Source: Akkermansiaceae bacterium (GTDB lineage: Bacteria > Verrucomicrobiota > Verrucomicrobiia > Verrucomicrobiales > Akkermansiaceae). Taken from it: a stretch of DNA of 48,056 nt. Positions 26,142-35,815 of this stretch are shown piece by piece. Location of the stretch: the NCBI GenBank assembly GCA_025362955.1, contig JANYFB010000114.1, positions 1 through 48,056 of the forward strand, written 5' to 3'. Below the pieces are notes generated by a model that was not told where the DNA came from, did not search any database, and saw nothing but the letters and a program-made list of their open reading frames with translations. How positions within the stretch are numbered: position 1 is the first letter of the stretch; every line of letters starts with the position of its first letter. The translations under genes were made by a program, and so were the position numbers.

Positions 26142-28669
26142 GGTGTGGTGCGGTGACGTTTTTGAAATGCGGGAGACTCGATGATGCCTAGGATGAGCGT
26201 GGAAAACTTACCGTTGGACTGTTCCAGATTTTCCACGACGGCATCCACCGTGGGAATATCGCAGGGTTCCGGCCCGCGCCCAAGGGCGTAGGTGAAAAGT
26301 TTTTCCGTGAGGCATTGGTAATAGTCGCGACGGCGGGCGGTGACGAGGAGATGCTTGAGTTCGCGAACATCGGCGAAAGGCTCGCCGGTGATGAGTTTGC
26401 CCGCGACGGGTTCGAGAGGGATTCCCTGATCCTTGTCCCGCCAGGAGCCCATTGCGTTGAAATTTTCAAGAGCCAAACCGAGTGGATCCATGCGGTTGTG
26501 GCAAGATGAGCAGAGCGGTTGTTCGCGGTGGAGAGCGAGAGCCTCGCGGAGGGTAAGATTGCCGCCATCATGGTTTTTTTCCGATGCTTCCAACGATGGA
26601 ATGTTAGGCGGGGGCGGTGGCGGCGGAGTGCCGAGGATGTTGTCCAAGATGAAAAGCCCCCGCTTTACCGGAGAGGTTCGAGTGGGATTGGAAGTCACTG
26701 CGAGGACAGTGCCCATGGTGAGCACGCCGCCGCGCGGGCTGTCCGGCGGGAGTTTGACAAGCCGCATTTCTTTCCCGGAAACATCGGGCACACCGTAGTG
26801 TTTGGCCAGTTCCTCATTAAGATAGGTAAAGTCGTTTTCGAGTAATTCTAACACGCTGCGATCATCGCGTAAGAGATGGCGGAACATCATTTCCGCCTCG
26901 CGCCGCATAGCGTTGCGGAGGGAGGCGCTGAACTCGATGCGTTTGCCGTTGTTTCCAAATTTCGCGCGGAATTCGGCCATCTCTTTACGCAGCGACTCTA
27001 GTTTCACCGTGTCATGGGCTTTCTCGGCGGCGTCGATGGATTGGTTGAGTCGTTGCCGCAGTTGAAATCTTCCCTGCATGTCCTTCTCCTGACCGGAATC
27101 CCGGGCGAGGACGATCCGGGCATCAATGCTCACGCTTTCAACATCGCGCGTCTGAAGCCATTGACCGGCGAAGTTTCTCACGAACTCGCCGGAGCGGTCA
27201 TCCGCAAGCATCCGCGCGACTTGAGTGGATAGATTTTGCCGGAGTTCGCCCCGTTCTGCTAGCTGATAGAGAGTTTCGTCGGGCATGGTGGACCACAGAA
27301 AATAGGAAAGCCGGGACGCAAGAGCATATTCGTCTAACAACGGATGGGCCTTGGGATCGTTTTCCGGCAGGGTCTCTTCCATGCGAAAGAGGAACCGAGG
27401 CGAGGCGAGCACCGCCGTGATGGCCTTGCCGATGCCATGCGGGAAGGTGCCGCCAGGCGGCGCGGCCGAGGCGAGGGCAAGCGAGGTGAGTTTCGTGATT
27501 GTCGCTTCGTCCACTGGGCGGCGGAAGGCCCGTGTCGTAAAACGCCGCAAAATTTCTGCGGCGTAGCGCGCCTGTTCCGCCGGGTCCGCCGGAACATCCT
27601 CGCGGGAAAAAAAGCGGCTATAATTTTCCGGATGTCTCGCATAGGCGGATTCTAACGGACCGATCAACGTCACCCCATCCAATTTCAAATCCACGTTGGG
27701 AGCGCCGTCGCCGGGTTTCTCCGCAGGCTTTTGGTCCTTGCCCACCAGTGGCTCCAGGGTCAGCCGCACCGGGTAACTTCCCGCCGCCCACTTGACCTCA
27801 ACGGAGGGTTTCACCGCGAGGAAATCAAACCATTTCAGCTCCTGTCGCGCGACCTCCTTGCCATCAACCGACCATGTAAAATTCGCACGGCCGGGATCAT
27901 AGGCGAACGAGCCATGGACGCTGGAGTTGAGCACGACCCGATAGGTTCCTGGCTCGGTGATTTTCAACGTGGCCGTTAAGTCTGCGGCGTCATAAAGCGA
28001 TAACCGGTCTCGTCCGGAGCCATTTCCAGAAAATTGCTCGGTTGGAAGCGTGCGCTCCGGGGTCACGCGGCTTTCCATCGGCACCGCCTTGGCGACGATG
28101 GTTTCCGCCGCCTGCATGTATTTTTCCAGCAGTAGAGGCGAGGTTGTCAACGCGTCGGCGATGGTGTCGAAACCGTAGCCCGTGTCGTCCGCCGGAAATT
28201 CCTCGTCCGTGCGGAACTCGGTGCCCATTAGATCGCGGATGGTATTCTGGTATTCCACGCGGTTCAGGCGGTGCAGTGTGACGCGACCGGGATCGGGATA
28301 TTGCGGGTCAAGCTTGAGCGGGCCGCGCTTGATCCACTCGGCCAGTGTGGAAAGTTCCTGGGACGTCAGACGTTCCTTTTTTGCGGGCGGCATCAGTCCC
28401 GAGCGGACATTTTTCAGCGCGTGGACCCAGAGATCCGTTTGGTCCATCATGGCCGCAGTCGAGCCAAAGCTGTCAAAACTGACCTTACCCTTGTGTTCGC
28501 CGTCGCCATGGCAGTCGTAACAATGATCTTCGATAATAGGCAGAATTTCCTTCTCGAACCTTGCCGCTTGGTCCGTCTCCGCGTGGCCCGTTCGATACAA
28601 AACTATCGAGCAAAGGCCGCAGAAAACCCGCGTTCGCCAGAGGAGTGAGTAAGAAAAAAACGGGCGCAT
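26138..28669 (-). CDS. DUF1592/DUF1588/DUF1587/DUF1595/DUF1585 multi-domain protein with planctomycete-type cytochrome c motif
   Basis: HCYDCHGDGEHKGKVSFDSF CxxCH; ...LHRLNRVEYQNTIRDLMG; CSSCHNRMDPLGLALENFNAMG. Confidence 0.87.
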   Translation of the reverse strand: MRPFFSYSLLWRTRVFCGLCSIVLYRTGHAETDQAARFEKEILPIIEDHCYDCHGDGEHKGKVSFDSFGSTAAMMDQTDLWVHALKNVRSGLMPPAKKERLTSQELSTLAEWIKRGPLKLDPQYPDPGRVTLHRLNRVEYQNTIRDLMGTEFRTDEEFPADDTGYGFDTIADALTTSPLLLEKYMQAAETIVAKAVPMESRVTPERTLPTEQFSGNGSGRDRLSLYDAADLTATLKITEPGTYRVVLNSSVHGSFAYDPGRANFTWSVDGKEVARQELKWFDFLAVKPSVEVKWAAGSYPVRLTLEPLVGKDQKPAEKPGDGAPNVDLKLDGVTLIGPLESAYARHPENYSRFFSREDVPADPAEQARYAAEILRRFTTRAFRRPVDEATITKLTSLALASAAPPGGTFPHGIGKAITAVLASPRFLFRMEETLPENDPKAHPLLDEYALASRLSYFLWSTMPDETLYQLAERGELRQNLSTQVARMLADDRSGEFVRNFAGQWLQTRDVESVSIDARIVLARDSGQEKDMQGRFQLRQRLNQSIDAAEKAHDTVKLESLRKEMAEFRAKFGNNGKRIEFSASLRNAMRREAEMMFRHLLRDDRSVLELLENDFTYLNEELAKHYGVPDVSGKEMRLVKLPPDSPRGGVLTMGTVLAVTSNPTRTSPVKRGLFILDNILGTPPPPPPPNIPSLEASEKNHDGGNLTLREALALHREQPLCSSCHNRMDPLGLALENFNAMGSWRDKDQGIPLEPVAGKLITGEPFADVRELKHLLVTARRRDYYQCLTEKLFTYALGRGPEPCDIPTVDAVVENLEQSNGKFSTLILGIIESPAFQKRHRTTP

Positions 28670-28872
28670 TTTGAAGGAGGAATTGGCGAAAGTTCGTCAG
28701 GGAAAGATGGTCCGCGAAAAACTACGGTAATTGCGGCGGCGATCATCCAGTAGTTTTCATTTTAACCCGAATGAATTATCACTCTGACGAGAACCCTGAA
28801 ATGACCGGATTGTTGCAATTTCCGCAGGATTTCTGGCTTCACGCGTAAGACAGGTAAGCTAAGTTCGGGCAG

Positions 28873-30123
28873 ATGAAATCGGATCGGGTAGTCATTGTGG
28901 GCGGCGGAGTCATCGGGCTTTGCTCGGCCTACTATGCGCTGAAACGCGGTTTTGCGGTCACTGTGATCGAGTGGGAAGCGGCGGGTGGCGACAACTGCTC
29001 GATGGGGAACGCGGGCATGATCGTCCCCAGCCATTTCACCCCACTCGCCGCGCCCGGAATGATCACTAAGGGGCTGCGCTGGATGCTAAATCCAGAGAGC
29101 CCGTTCTACGTACGACCCCGGCTCAATCTCGATCTAATGCGCTGGGGTTGGCTGTTTTATCGCCATTCGACCGAGCGACACGTCGCCGCTTCGCGCGAAC
29201 TGTTGCGCGATCTCAATTTGGAAAGTCGCCGACTATTTGCAGAATTGGCCGAGATGGAGGACTTCGGTTTGGTGAAGCGCGGATTGCTGATGCTTTGTAA
29301 AACGCAGAGGGGACTCGACGAAGAATCCGATGTGGCCATCGAAGCACATGAAATCGGCCTGCAAGCCGAAGTTCTGGATGCTGCTGCGACGGCGAGGCGA
29401 GATCCCTCAGTCACCATGGATGTCGCGGGCGCAGTCTATTTTCCACAAGACTGCCACTTGAACCCTAGCCGTTTCATGGCCTCGATCCGGCGGAGGATCA
29501 TTGAGGCGGGCGGAGTAATTGAAAGTGGCGTGAAAGTGGATGGAATCGAAATGGGAAATGGCCAAGTCGTCGCCTTGAACGGGAATGGGCGGCGATTCGT
29601 TGGGGAAAAATTCGTGATCGCAGGAGGCTCGTGGACGGCAGATTTGCTGAATTCCGTGGGCGTGAAGCTGCCGCTCCAAGCGGGAAAAGGTTACTCTCTC
29701 ACCCTCCCCGCGCCGCCGGAACTGCCGCAGCTATGCTCGATTTTCGCCGAGGCAAAAGTCGCCATCACCCCCATGGACGGCAGCCTGCGTTTCGGCGGCA
29801 CCATGGAAGTCGGCGGGCTTGACCTCTCCATCAATTCCGCCCGAGTGCGCGGCATTATAAAGTCTGTTCACGACTATTTCCCGAAATTTTCGGAACGCAA
29901 CTTTGATGGTGTAAAACCTTGGTCAGGTCTGCGTCCGGTCTCGCCCGATGGAATCCCCTACCTCGGACAAGTGCGGGGCGTGACGAATCTGTTAGTCGCG
30001 AGTGGCCACGCCATGATGGGCCTGAGCCTTGGCCCGGTCAGCGGTCGGCTGGTCGCGAATCTCCTCGCGGGCGATGCGCCATTTCGGTCACTTGAGCGTT
30101 TATCGCCGACGAGATTTTGTTAA
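28873..30123 (+). CDS. FAD-dependent D-amino-acid dehydrogenase family, probable cis-4-hydroxy-D-proline dehydrogenase
   Basis: VVIVGGGVIGLCSAYYALKRGFAVTVIEW...; heads an operon with hydroxyproline epimerase, deaminase and aldehyde dehydrogenase homologues. Confidence 0.83.
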   Translation: MKSDRVVIVGGGVIGLCSAYYALKRGFAVTVIEWEAAGGDNCSMGNAGMIVPSHFTPLAAPGMITKGLRWMLNPESPFYVRPRLNLDLMRWGWLFYRHSTERHVAASRELLRDLNLESRRLFAELAEMEDFGLVKRGLLMLCKTQRGLDEESDVAIEAHEIGLQAEVLDAAATARRDPSVTMDVAGAVYFPQDCHLNPSRFMASIRRRIIEAGGVIESGVKVDGIEMGNGQVVALNGNGRRFVGEKFVIAGGSWTADLLNSVGVKLPLQAGKGYSLTLPAPPELPQLCSIFAEAKVAITPMDGSLRFGGTMEVGGLDLSINSARVRGIIKSVHDYFPKFSERNFDGVKPWSGLRPVSPDGIPYLGQVRGVTNLLVASGHAMMGLSLGPVSGRLVANLLAGDAPFRSLERLSPTRFC

Positions 30124-30194
30124 TCCACCTCAGGAGATCGCTTAGTTTTCCTATACGAACTCGGAAGCGCCCGCTAGAGCATTCGCCCAGACCC

Positions 30195-31151
30195 ATGAGC
30201 CAGGCACCACTTCATGTCATTGATTCGCACACGGAAGGCGAGCCAACGCGGGTCGTCATTTCCGGTGGACCGGATCTTGGCTCGGGGACGATGGCTAAAA
30301 AAGCGCAGCGTTTCCGTGAAAATCACGACGAGTTACGCAGCGCCGTTTGCGACGAACCTCGCGGCCATGAGGCAATGGTCGGGGCGCTCCTCTGCGAACC
30401 GAACGAACCGGATTGCGTCTGCGGGGTGATTTTTTTCAACAATCTCTCCACGCTAAATATGTGCATCCACGGCACCATCGGCCTCGCCGTGACGCTGGCG
30501 CATTTAGGGAAAATCGGGGTTGGAGCACATCGCATCGACACGCCAGTCGGGGTGGTCGTGGCGACCTTGCGCGACGATGGCTCGGTGGAAGTGGCGAATG
30601 TTCCGAGCTATCGGAAAGCCGCCGCCGTCTCGGTCGAAGTTCCCCGATGGGGTGTGGTGCAGGGAGACATCGCATGGGGAGGGAACTGGTTTTTTCTTAT
30701 CGAAAACCAAGGTCCGAAAGTCGATTTCACCAACCTCGATGCGCTTACAAATTTCACCTCCCTCGTCCGCCAAGAGCTGGGCAAACAAGGTATCACGGGT
30801 GACAACGGGATGGAAATCGACCACATCGAAATTTTCTGCCCGCCAAGGGATCCGACTCTAGCAGATAGCCGCAACTTCGTCCTTTGCCCCGGAAAAGCCT
30901 ATGATCGCTCCCCCTGCGGCACTGGCACTAGCGCCAAACTCGCCTGCCTCCACGCCGACGGAAAACTCAAGCCCGGCGAAATCTGGCGGCAAGCCGGTAT
31001 TCTCGACACCGTCTTCCAAGGCAGCGTCGATGAACTCCCCGATGGTAAAATCACCCCCCGCATCTCAGGCCGCGCTTGGGTTAATGGCGAGAGCACTTAT
31101 CTTTTCAACTCCGGCGATCCATTTCGCCACGGCATCCCCTCACCCATCTAA
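30195..31151 (+). CDS. Proline racemase family, probable 4-hydroxyproline 2-epimerase
   Basis: HVIDSHTEGEPTRVVISGGPDL...STLNMCIHGTIGLAVTLAHLGKI...SPCGTGTSAKLACL (catalytic Cys pair); start at 30195. Confidence 0.87.
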   Translation: MSQAPLHVIDSHTEGEPTRVVISGGPDLGSGTMAKKAQRFRENHDELRSAVCDEPRGHEAMVGALLCEPNEPDCVCGVIFFNNLSTLNMCIHGTIGLAVTLAHLGKIGVGAHRIDTPVGVVVATLRDDGSVEVANVPSYRKAAAVSVEVPRWGVVQGDIAWGGNWFFLIENQGPKVDFTNLDALTNFTSLVRQELGKQGITGDNGMEIDHIEIFCPPRDPTLADSRNFVLCPGKAYDRSPCGTGTSAKLACLHADGKLKPGEIWRQAGILDTVFQGSVDELPDGKITPRISGRAWVNGESTYLFNSGDPFRHGIPSPI

Positions 31152-31161
31152 CATTATCATC

Positions 31162-32067
31162 ATGAGCATCCCATGGAAGGGCGTCATGCCCGCGACACTC
31201 ACCCAATTCAACGCCGATCTCACCATCGACCACGGCCTGATGACCGAGCATGGGAGATGGCTGATAGAAAACGGCTGCACCGCCATTGTCTGCCACGGTT
31301 CACTCGGCGAAGGCGCGACGCTTTCGTTCGATGAAAAACTCGCGCTGCAAAAGACCTACGTCGCCGCGCTGCCTAACACCCCGATTATTCCCGGCGTCGC
31401 CGCGGTTTCCACCAAGGAAGCCGTCGATATCGCCAAGGCCGCGAAAGACAACGGCTGCCGTGGCTTGATGGTCCTCCCGCCCTATCTCTACGCCTCCGAC
31501 TGGCGGGAAATGAAGACTCACATGAAGGCCGTCATCAACGCGACCGACCTGCCCTGTATCATCTATAACAATCCGATCGCCTACAAAACCGACTTCATCC
31601 CCGCGCAGATCAAGGAACTCGCCGACGAATGCCCGAACGTGGAATCCGTCAAGGAATCCTCCACCGATGCCCGGCGCGTCGCTGGCATCCGCGAACTTTG
31701 CGGCGACCGCCTCACCCTTGGTGTCGGCGTTGATGACTGCGCGTTGGAAGGAGCCGCGATGGGTGCGAAATTCTGGATCACCGGCGTCGGCGGCGCGTTC
31801 CCGAAGCACAACGTGAAACTCTGGAACCTCGCCACCTGCGGGAAAATCGAGGAGGCCATGCCGATCTATCATTGGCTGCTGCCGATGCTTCGGATGGACA
31901 CGGTCGTGAAATTCGTCCAGCTCATCAAGCTTCAGCAAACCCTCGCCAGCGGCGGAAAACTCGGCAACAACCTCGTCCGCCCGCCACGCCTCGAACTTGC
32001 CGGGGCCGAACTTGCGGAAGCCACCGCAATCATCGAGAAAGCTCTCGCGACCGCGCCTGAAATTTAA
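31162..32067 (+). CDS. Dihydrodipicolinate synthase family, probable 1-pyrroline-4-hydroxy-2-carboxylate deaminase
   Basis: MSIPWKGVMPATLTQFNADLTIDHGLMTEHGRWLIENGCTAIVCHGSLGEGATL...; function assigned from operon context; start moved to 31162. Confidence 0.82.
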   Translation: MSIPWKGVMPATLTQFNADLTIDHGLMTEHGRWLIENGCTAIVCHGSLGEGATLSFDEKLALQKTYVAALPNTPIIPGVAAVSTKEAVDIAKAAKDNGCRGLMVLPPYLYASDWREMKTHMKAVINATDLPCIIYNNPIAYKTDFIPAQIKELADECPNVESVKESSTDARRVAGIRELCGDRLTLGVGVDDCALEGAAMGAKFWITGVGGAFPKHNVKLWNLATCGKIEEAMPIYHWLLPMLRMDTVVKFVQLIKLQQTLASGGKLGNNLVRPPRLELAGAELAEATAIIEKALATAPEI

Positions 32068-32079
32068 CAGGCTCCCTTC

Positions 32080-33642
32080 ATGACCACCTCACTTCTCGGC
32101 ACCTCCTTCATCGGCTACTCGCGCTCCGCCGGCACTGAGCCTTGCGGCAACGCGGTCCAACCCGGCACCGGCTCCAAGCTCGAACCTGCCTATCTAACTG
32201 CCACCCCTGATGAAGTCGATCATGCCATGGCCCTCGCCGCCGCCGCGTTTCCCGTTTATTCCAATCTATCAGGAAAAAACCGGGCCGTATTCCTGCGGGC
32301 CATTACCACGGAAATCGAAACCGTCGTCGATGACATCGTCGAGCGCGGCATGTTAGAAACCGCCTTGCCCGAACCGCGTCTTCGCGGCGAAACAGCCCGC
32401 ACCACCGGTCAACTCCGGATGTTCGCCAATCTCATCGAAGAAGGCTCTTGGGTGGATGCCCGGATCGACCGCGCCGATCCCGACCGCAAGCCGATCCCAA
32501 AAGTCGATCTCCGCTCGATGCTGCGTCCGTTAGGCCCCGTCGCCGTGTTTTGCGCCAGCAATTTCCCGATGGCCTACTCCGTGGCTGGCGGTGACAGCGC
32601 CTCCGCTCTCGCAGCGGGCTGCCCGGTCATCGTCATCGCCCACGCCTCGCATCCGGGAGTCGCGGAAATTGTTGCGAACGCCGTGATCCGCGCCGCCAAG
32701 CTGACCCACATGCCGGAAGGCGTTTTCTCCGTGCTCTACGGCGGCGGGCGCAAGGTCGGTCAAGCCGTCGTCAAGCATCCCGTCACCCAAGCCGTAGGCT
32801 TCACCGGCTCCCGCGCGGGAGGCACTGCCTTAATGGACTCCGCCGCCAGCCGCAAGCAACCGATCCCTGTTTACGCTGAGATGAGTTCGGTGAACCCGGT
32901 CGTCATTCTTGCCGGTGCGCTGGAACGTGGCGAAGAAGCTCTAGCAGAAGCATTTTTCGGATCGCTCACCCTCGGCGTCGGCCAGTTCTGCACCAATCCC
33001 GGCCTCGTTTTTCTTGCTAATGGAAATGGCGAGAAATTTCTAACCAAACTTAAAACCCTGATCGAAGCGGGCACCCCCGGCATGATGCTCAACGCGGCGA
33101 TCTGCCAGTCCTTCGCCGATTCCACCGCCGCCTTCGCCGCAACGCCTGGCGTAGAAACCCTCGCCCGCTCCACCGCCGAAGCCGGCCCCGGCCAAGGCGC
33201 CCCCGCCGTCTTCATCGTCTCTATCAGCGACTTCCTCAAAAACGAAGCACTCCAGAGCGAGATGTTCGGTCCCGCCACCTTGATCGTGCGAGGATCGTTA
33301 GAGGAAATCGAAGCTGCCATCCCGCACCTCGAAGGCCAGCTCACCGCCAGCCTCCACGCCACCGATGCCGAACTCGCTGCAAACTCCAGCCTCATCCACG
33401 CCCTACAAACCCGCGCCGGCCGCCTCATCTTCAACGGCTTCCCCACTGGCGTGGAAGTCTGCAACAGCATCGTCCACGGCGGCCCCTTCCCCGCCACCTC
33501 GGACGGACGTAGTACTTCCGTCGGCACCATGGCGATCTTCCGTTTCTGCCGCGCCGTCGCCTGGCAAAGCTTCCCCGATGCCGCGCTGCCCGCCGAACTC
33601 CAGGAAGCGAATCCCCTAGGGATCAAAAGAATCATGGGTTGA
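32080..33642 (+). CDS. Aldehyde dehydrogenase, probable 2,5-dioxovalerate (alpha-ketoglutarate semialdehyde) dehydrogenase
   Basis: ALDH fold motifs (VFCASNFPMAYSVAGGDSASALAAGCPVIVIAHASHP, VGFTGSRAGGTAL, GVGQFCTNPGLVF); last gene of the operon. Confidence 0.85.
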   Translation: MTTSLLGTSFIGYSRSAGTEPCGNAVQPGTGSKLEPAYLTATPDEVDHAMALAAAAFPVYSNLSGKNRAVFLRAITTEIETVVDDIVERGMLETALPEPRLRGETARTTGQLRMFANLIEEGSWVDARIDRADPDRKPIPKVDLRSMLRPLGPVAVFCASNFPMAYSVAGGDSASALAAGCPVIVIAHASHPGVAEIVANAVIRAAKLTHMPEGVFSVLYGGGRKVGQAVVKHPVTQAVGFTGSRAGGTALMDSAASRKQPIPVYAEMSSVNPVVILAGALERGEEALAEAFFGSLTLGVGQFCTNPGLVFLANGNGEKFLTKLKTLIEAGTPGMMLNAAICQSFADSTAAFAATPGVETLARSTAEAGPGQGAPAVFIVSISDFLKNEALQSEMFGPATLIVRGSLEEIEAAIPHLEGQLTASLHATDAELAANSSLIHALQTRAGRLIFNGFPTGVEVCNSIVHGGPFPATSDGRSTSVGTMAIFRFCRAVAWQSFPDAALPAELQEANPLGIKRIMG

Positions 33643-33652
33643 CCGGATGCTT

Positions 33653-34408
33653 TCAGCTTTGGAATGAAATCCGGCTGACTCCAGGTACCGCGCGGATCGC
33701 TCCGATCACTGAGTCAGAAAACGCTACCATCCCTTTCCTCTTATACCTCAGGTGCAGGGTGACATCGCAGCGGTCGCCATTCAAATCTTCCTCGCGGTCG
33801 ATTCCCTTTACCTTCACGCCTAACGAACTGAGGGCGTTCACGAGGTCTTCCACGGTACAGGCCGATGGGGCAAACGAGACAGCGAGGTCGGAATACCAGT
33901 CATTTTTGATCATCGACTCCATATAGGGGATGAGCACGAGAATAAGTACTGCACCGAGCGTCCCCACTAGTCCAACACCCACCGCCCCTGCTCCAAAAGC
34001 AAGGCCAATGATTGTGACGAACCAAAGTGTGGCCGCAGTCGTCACTCCGCGAACCATATGGTTGCTCTGGCGGATGATCACTCCGGCACCCAGGAAACCC
34101 ATACCTGATAGCACCCCGGCTGCAAGCCGAGCCGGGTCGGGATGCCAGCCGGTCGTGAGATCGAGGCCGGTAAATGTATGTCGGTAAAATTCGTCTGATA
34201 GAATCATCGCGGTGCACGCTGCTAAACAAACTAGCAAGGTGGTGCGTAAACCTGCCGCCCTGCCGTGGCGTTCTCTCTCAATTCCGATCAAAGTCCCCGC
34301 CAGAACGGCAAGACCCATGCGGATCAAAATATCTAAGGTGATCCCATTGAGAAAAAATTCTTGGAGGTCGATCTGCGGGAAGTTCATTGTCATGATATCC
34401 ATGACCAT
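33653..34408 (-). CDS. MgtC/SapB family membrane protein
   Basis: ILIRMGLAVLAGTLIGIERERHGRAAGLRTTLLVCLAACTAMI...GVLSGMGFLGAGVIIRQ. Confidence 0.88.
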   Translation of the reverse strand: MVMDIMTMNFPQIDLQEFFLNGITLDILIRMGLAVLAGTLIGIERERHGRAAGLRTTLLVCLAACTAMILSDEFYRHTFTGLDLTTGWHPDPARLAAGVLSGMGFLGAGVIIRQSNHMVRGVTTAATLWFVTIIGLAFGAGAVGVGLVGTLGAVLILVLIPYMESMIKNDWYSDLAVSFAPSACTVEDLVNALSSLGVKVKGIDREEDLNGDRCDVTLHLRYKRKGMVAFSDSVIGAIRAVPGVSRISFQS

Positions 34409-34563
34409 CAGCCTAATTCCATTCTGCGGCTTCCGAAAGGAGCACTTTGCGAACTAAGACTAATTCCAAGCCATTTGAACTAATCCCGTCACCCGACCCT
34501 TTCGAAGATTCTTTTGAGTGTCTCTGGACCGTTGCCCGGCGATAGAGTTCATTCAGCGCCGCT

Positions 34564-35763
34564 GTGAATCCCATCTCATCTTCTCCCTCCGTTCCGAACC
34601 CTGACCTTGAAATCAAGGATGCCCAACTGATATTCAACCGGGTGTGGAAGGAGCTTGAGCAGGATCCCGGTCGGGAGAGCTTACTGTTTCCCAAGGAATT
34701 AATCCTGTTAGGCGGTGCGCCCGGTTCCGGCAAAGGAACGAATACCGCCTTCATCCGTGAGGTCCGCGGCATTTCCGCACCGCCGATCGTGATCAGTGAG
34801 TTGCTGGATTCTCCAGACGCTCGGAAAATCAAGGCGGGGGGCGGGATGGTCGGCGACGAGGAGGTGCTCCGCTTGCTACTGCGCGAACTATTCAAACCTC
34901 AATTCCGCGACAGCGCCGTGCTCGACGGTTTTCCCCGCACCACCGTGCAGGTCGAGTGTCTCAAAATGTTCTACGACCAGATGATTTCGCTGCGCCGCGA
35001 GTTCTCTAACACGCCTAAAGCCCATCATTTCCGCCAGCCGATTTTTCACATCATGGTGCTCTTCGTCGATGAAGCGGAAAGCATTGACCGCCAACTCAAG
35101 CGGGGCCGCGAAGCCTTGGCGCGAAATGCTGAGGTCGTCCAATCCGGCGTCGGAAAACTGGAGGAAGAACGAAATACTGACTTCGATCCTGATCTCGCCC
35201 GCAACCGCTACCGCACGTTTAAGGAAAAGACCTACGACGCACTCGTCTCGCTCAAACAGATTTTCCACTACCATTTCATCAACGCCCAGGCACCGATAGA
35301 AATTGTTCAACAGAATATCATCAGCGAGCTTGAATACCAAAGTTCGCTCGAACTCGACCCCCGCACCTATGACACCCTGCGACTCATCCCGCTGGCCGAT
35401 GAAATTGTGATGCAGGCCCGCCAAGAACTCGTCAACCGCCTGGACAGCTATCAGATCGAGCACCCGCTCCTGCTGCAATCGGTCGTCGATTTCATCCAGG
35501 GGAAAATGATGCCCATCATCAAACGCTATGCCGTCAGCGGTCGCACGATGATTAATACCGAGGACACACTTTTCCTGAATCCTGTCGCCATTGCCATCCT
35601 TATCGACATTTTCTCGGAGCGAGGATTCCGCGCCAGCGTCGATATCCACCGCCAAGAGATTCCTGAACGCTTCGATCTAACGACGGGAAAAATTGAGATG
35701 CGGGAGAAGCGCGTTTTCCGCATCACGATCCTCTTCGCCGGCTCGAAAATCCGGCGTGGTTGA
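34564..35763 (+). CDS. Adenylate kinase-like nucleoside monophosphate kinase with a long C-terminal extension
   Basis: LLGGAPGSGKGTNTAFIREV P-loop; VLDGFPRTTVQVECL; about 150 further residues after the kinase core. Confidence 0.75.
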   Translation: MNPISSSPSVPNPDLEIKDAQLIFNRVWKELEQDPGRESLLFPKELILLGGAPGSGKGTNTAFIREVRGISAPPIVISELLDSPDARKIKAGGGMVGDEEVLRLLLRELFKPQFRDSAVLDGFPRTTVQVECLKMFYDQMISLRREFSNTPKAHHFRQPIFHIMVLFVDEAESIDRQLKRGREALARNAEVVQSGVGKLEEERNTDFDPDLARNRYRTFKEKTYDALVSLKQIFHYHFINAQAPIEIVQQNIISELEYQSSLELDPRTYDTLRLIPLADEIVMQARQELVNRLDSYQIEHPLLLQSVVDFIQGKMMPIIKRYAVSGRTMINTEDTLFLNPVAIAILIDIFSERGFRASVDIHRQEIPERFDLTTGKIEMREKRVFRITILFAGSKIRRG

Positions 35764-35815
35764 TCTCCGGGATGAGCAAACTCCCGTAGGAATTGACTCC
35801 GCTTCTTTGAAAAAT

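Noticed and set aside
30901-31161. N-terminal extension of the DHDPS-family ORF overlapping the epimerase gene
   Set aside because: The overlap region translates to low-complexity shadow sequence; a clear family start MSIPWKGV lies at 31162.
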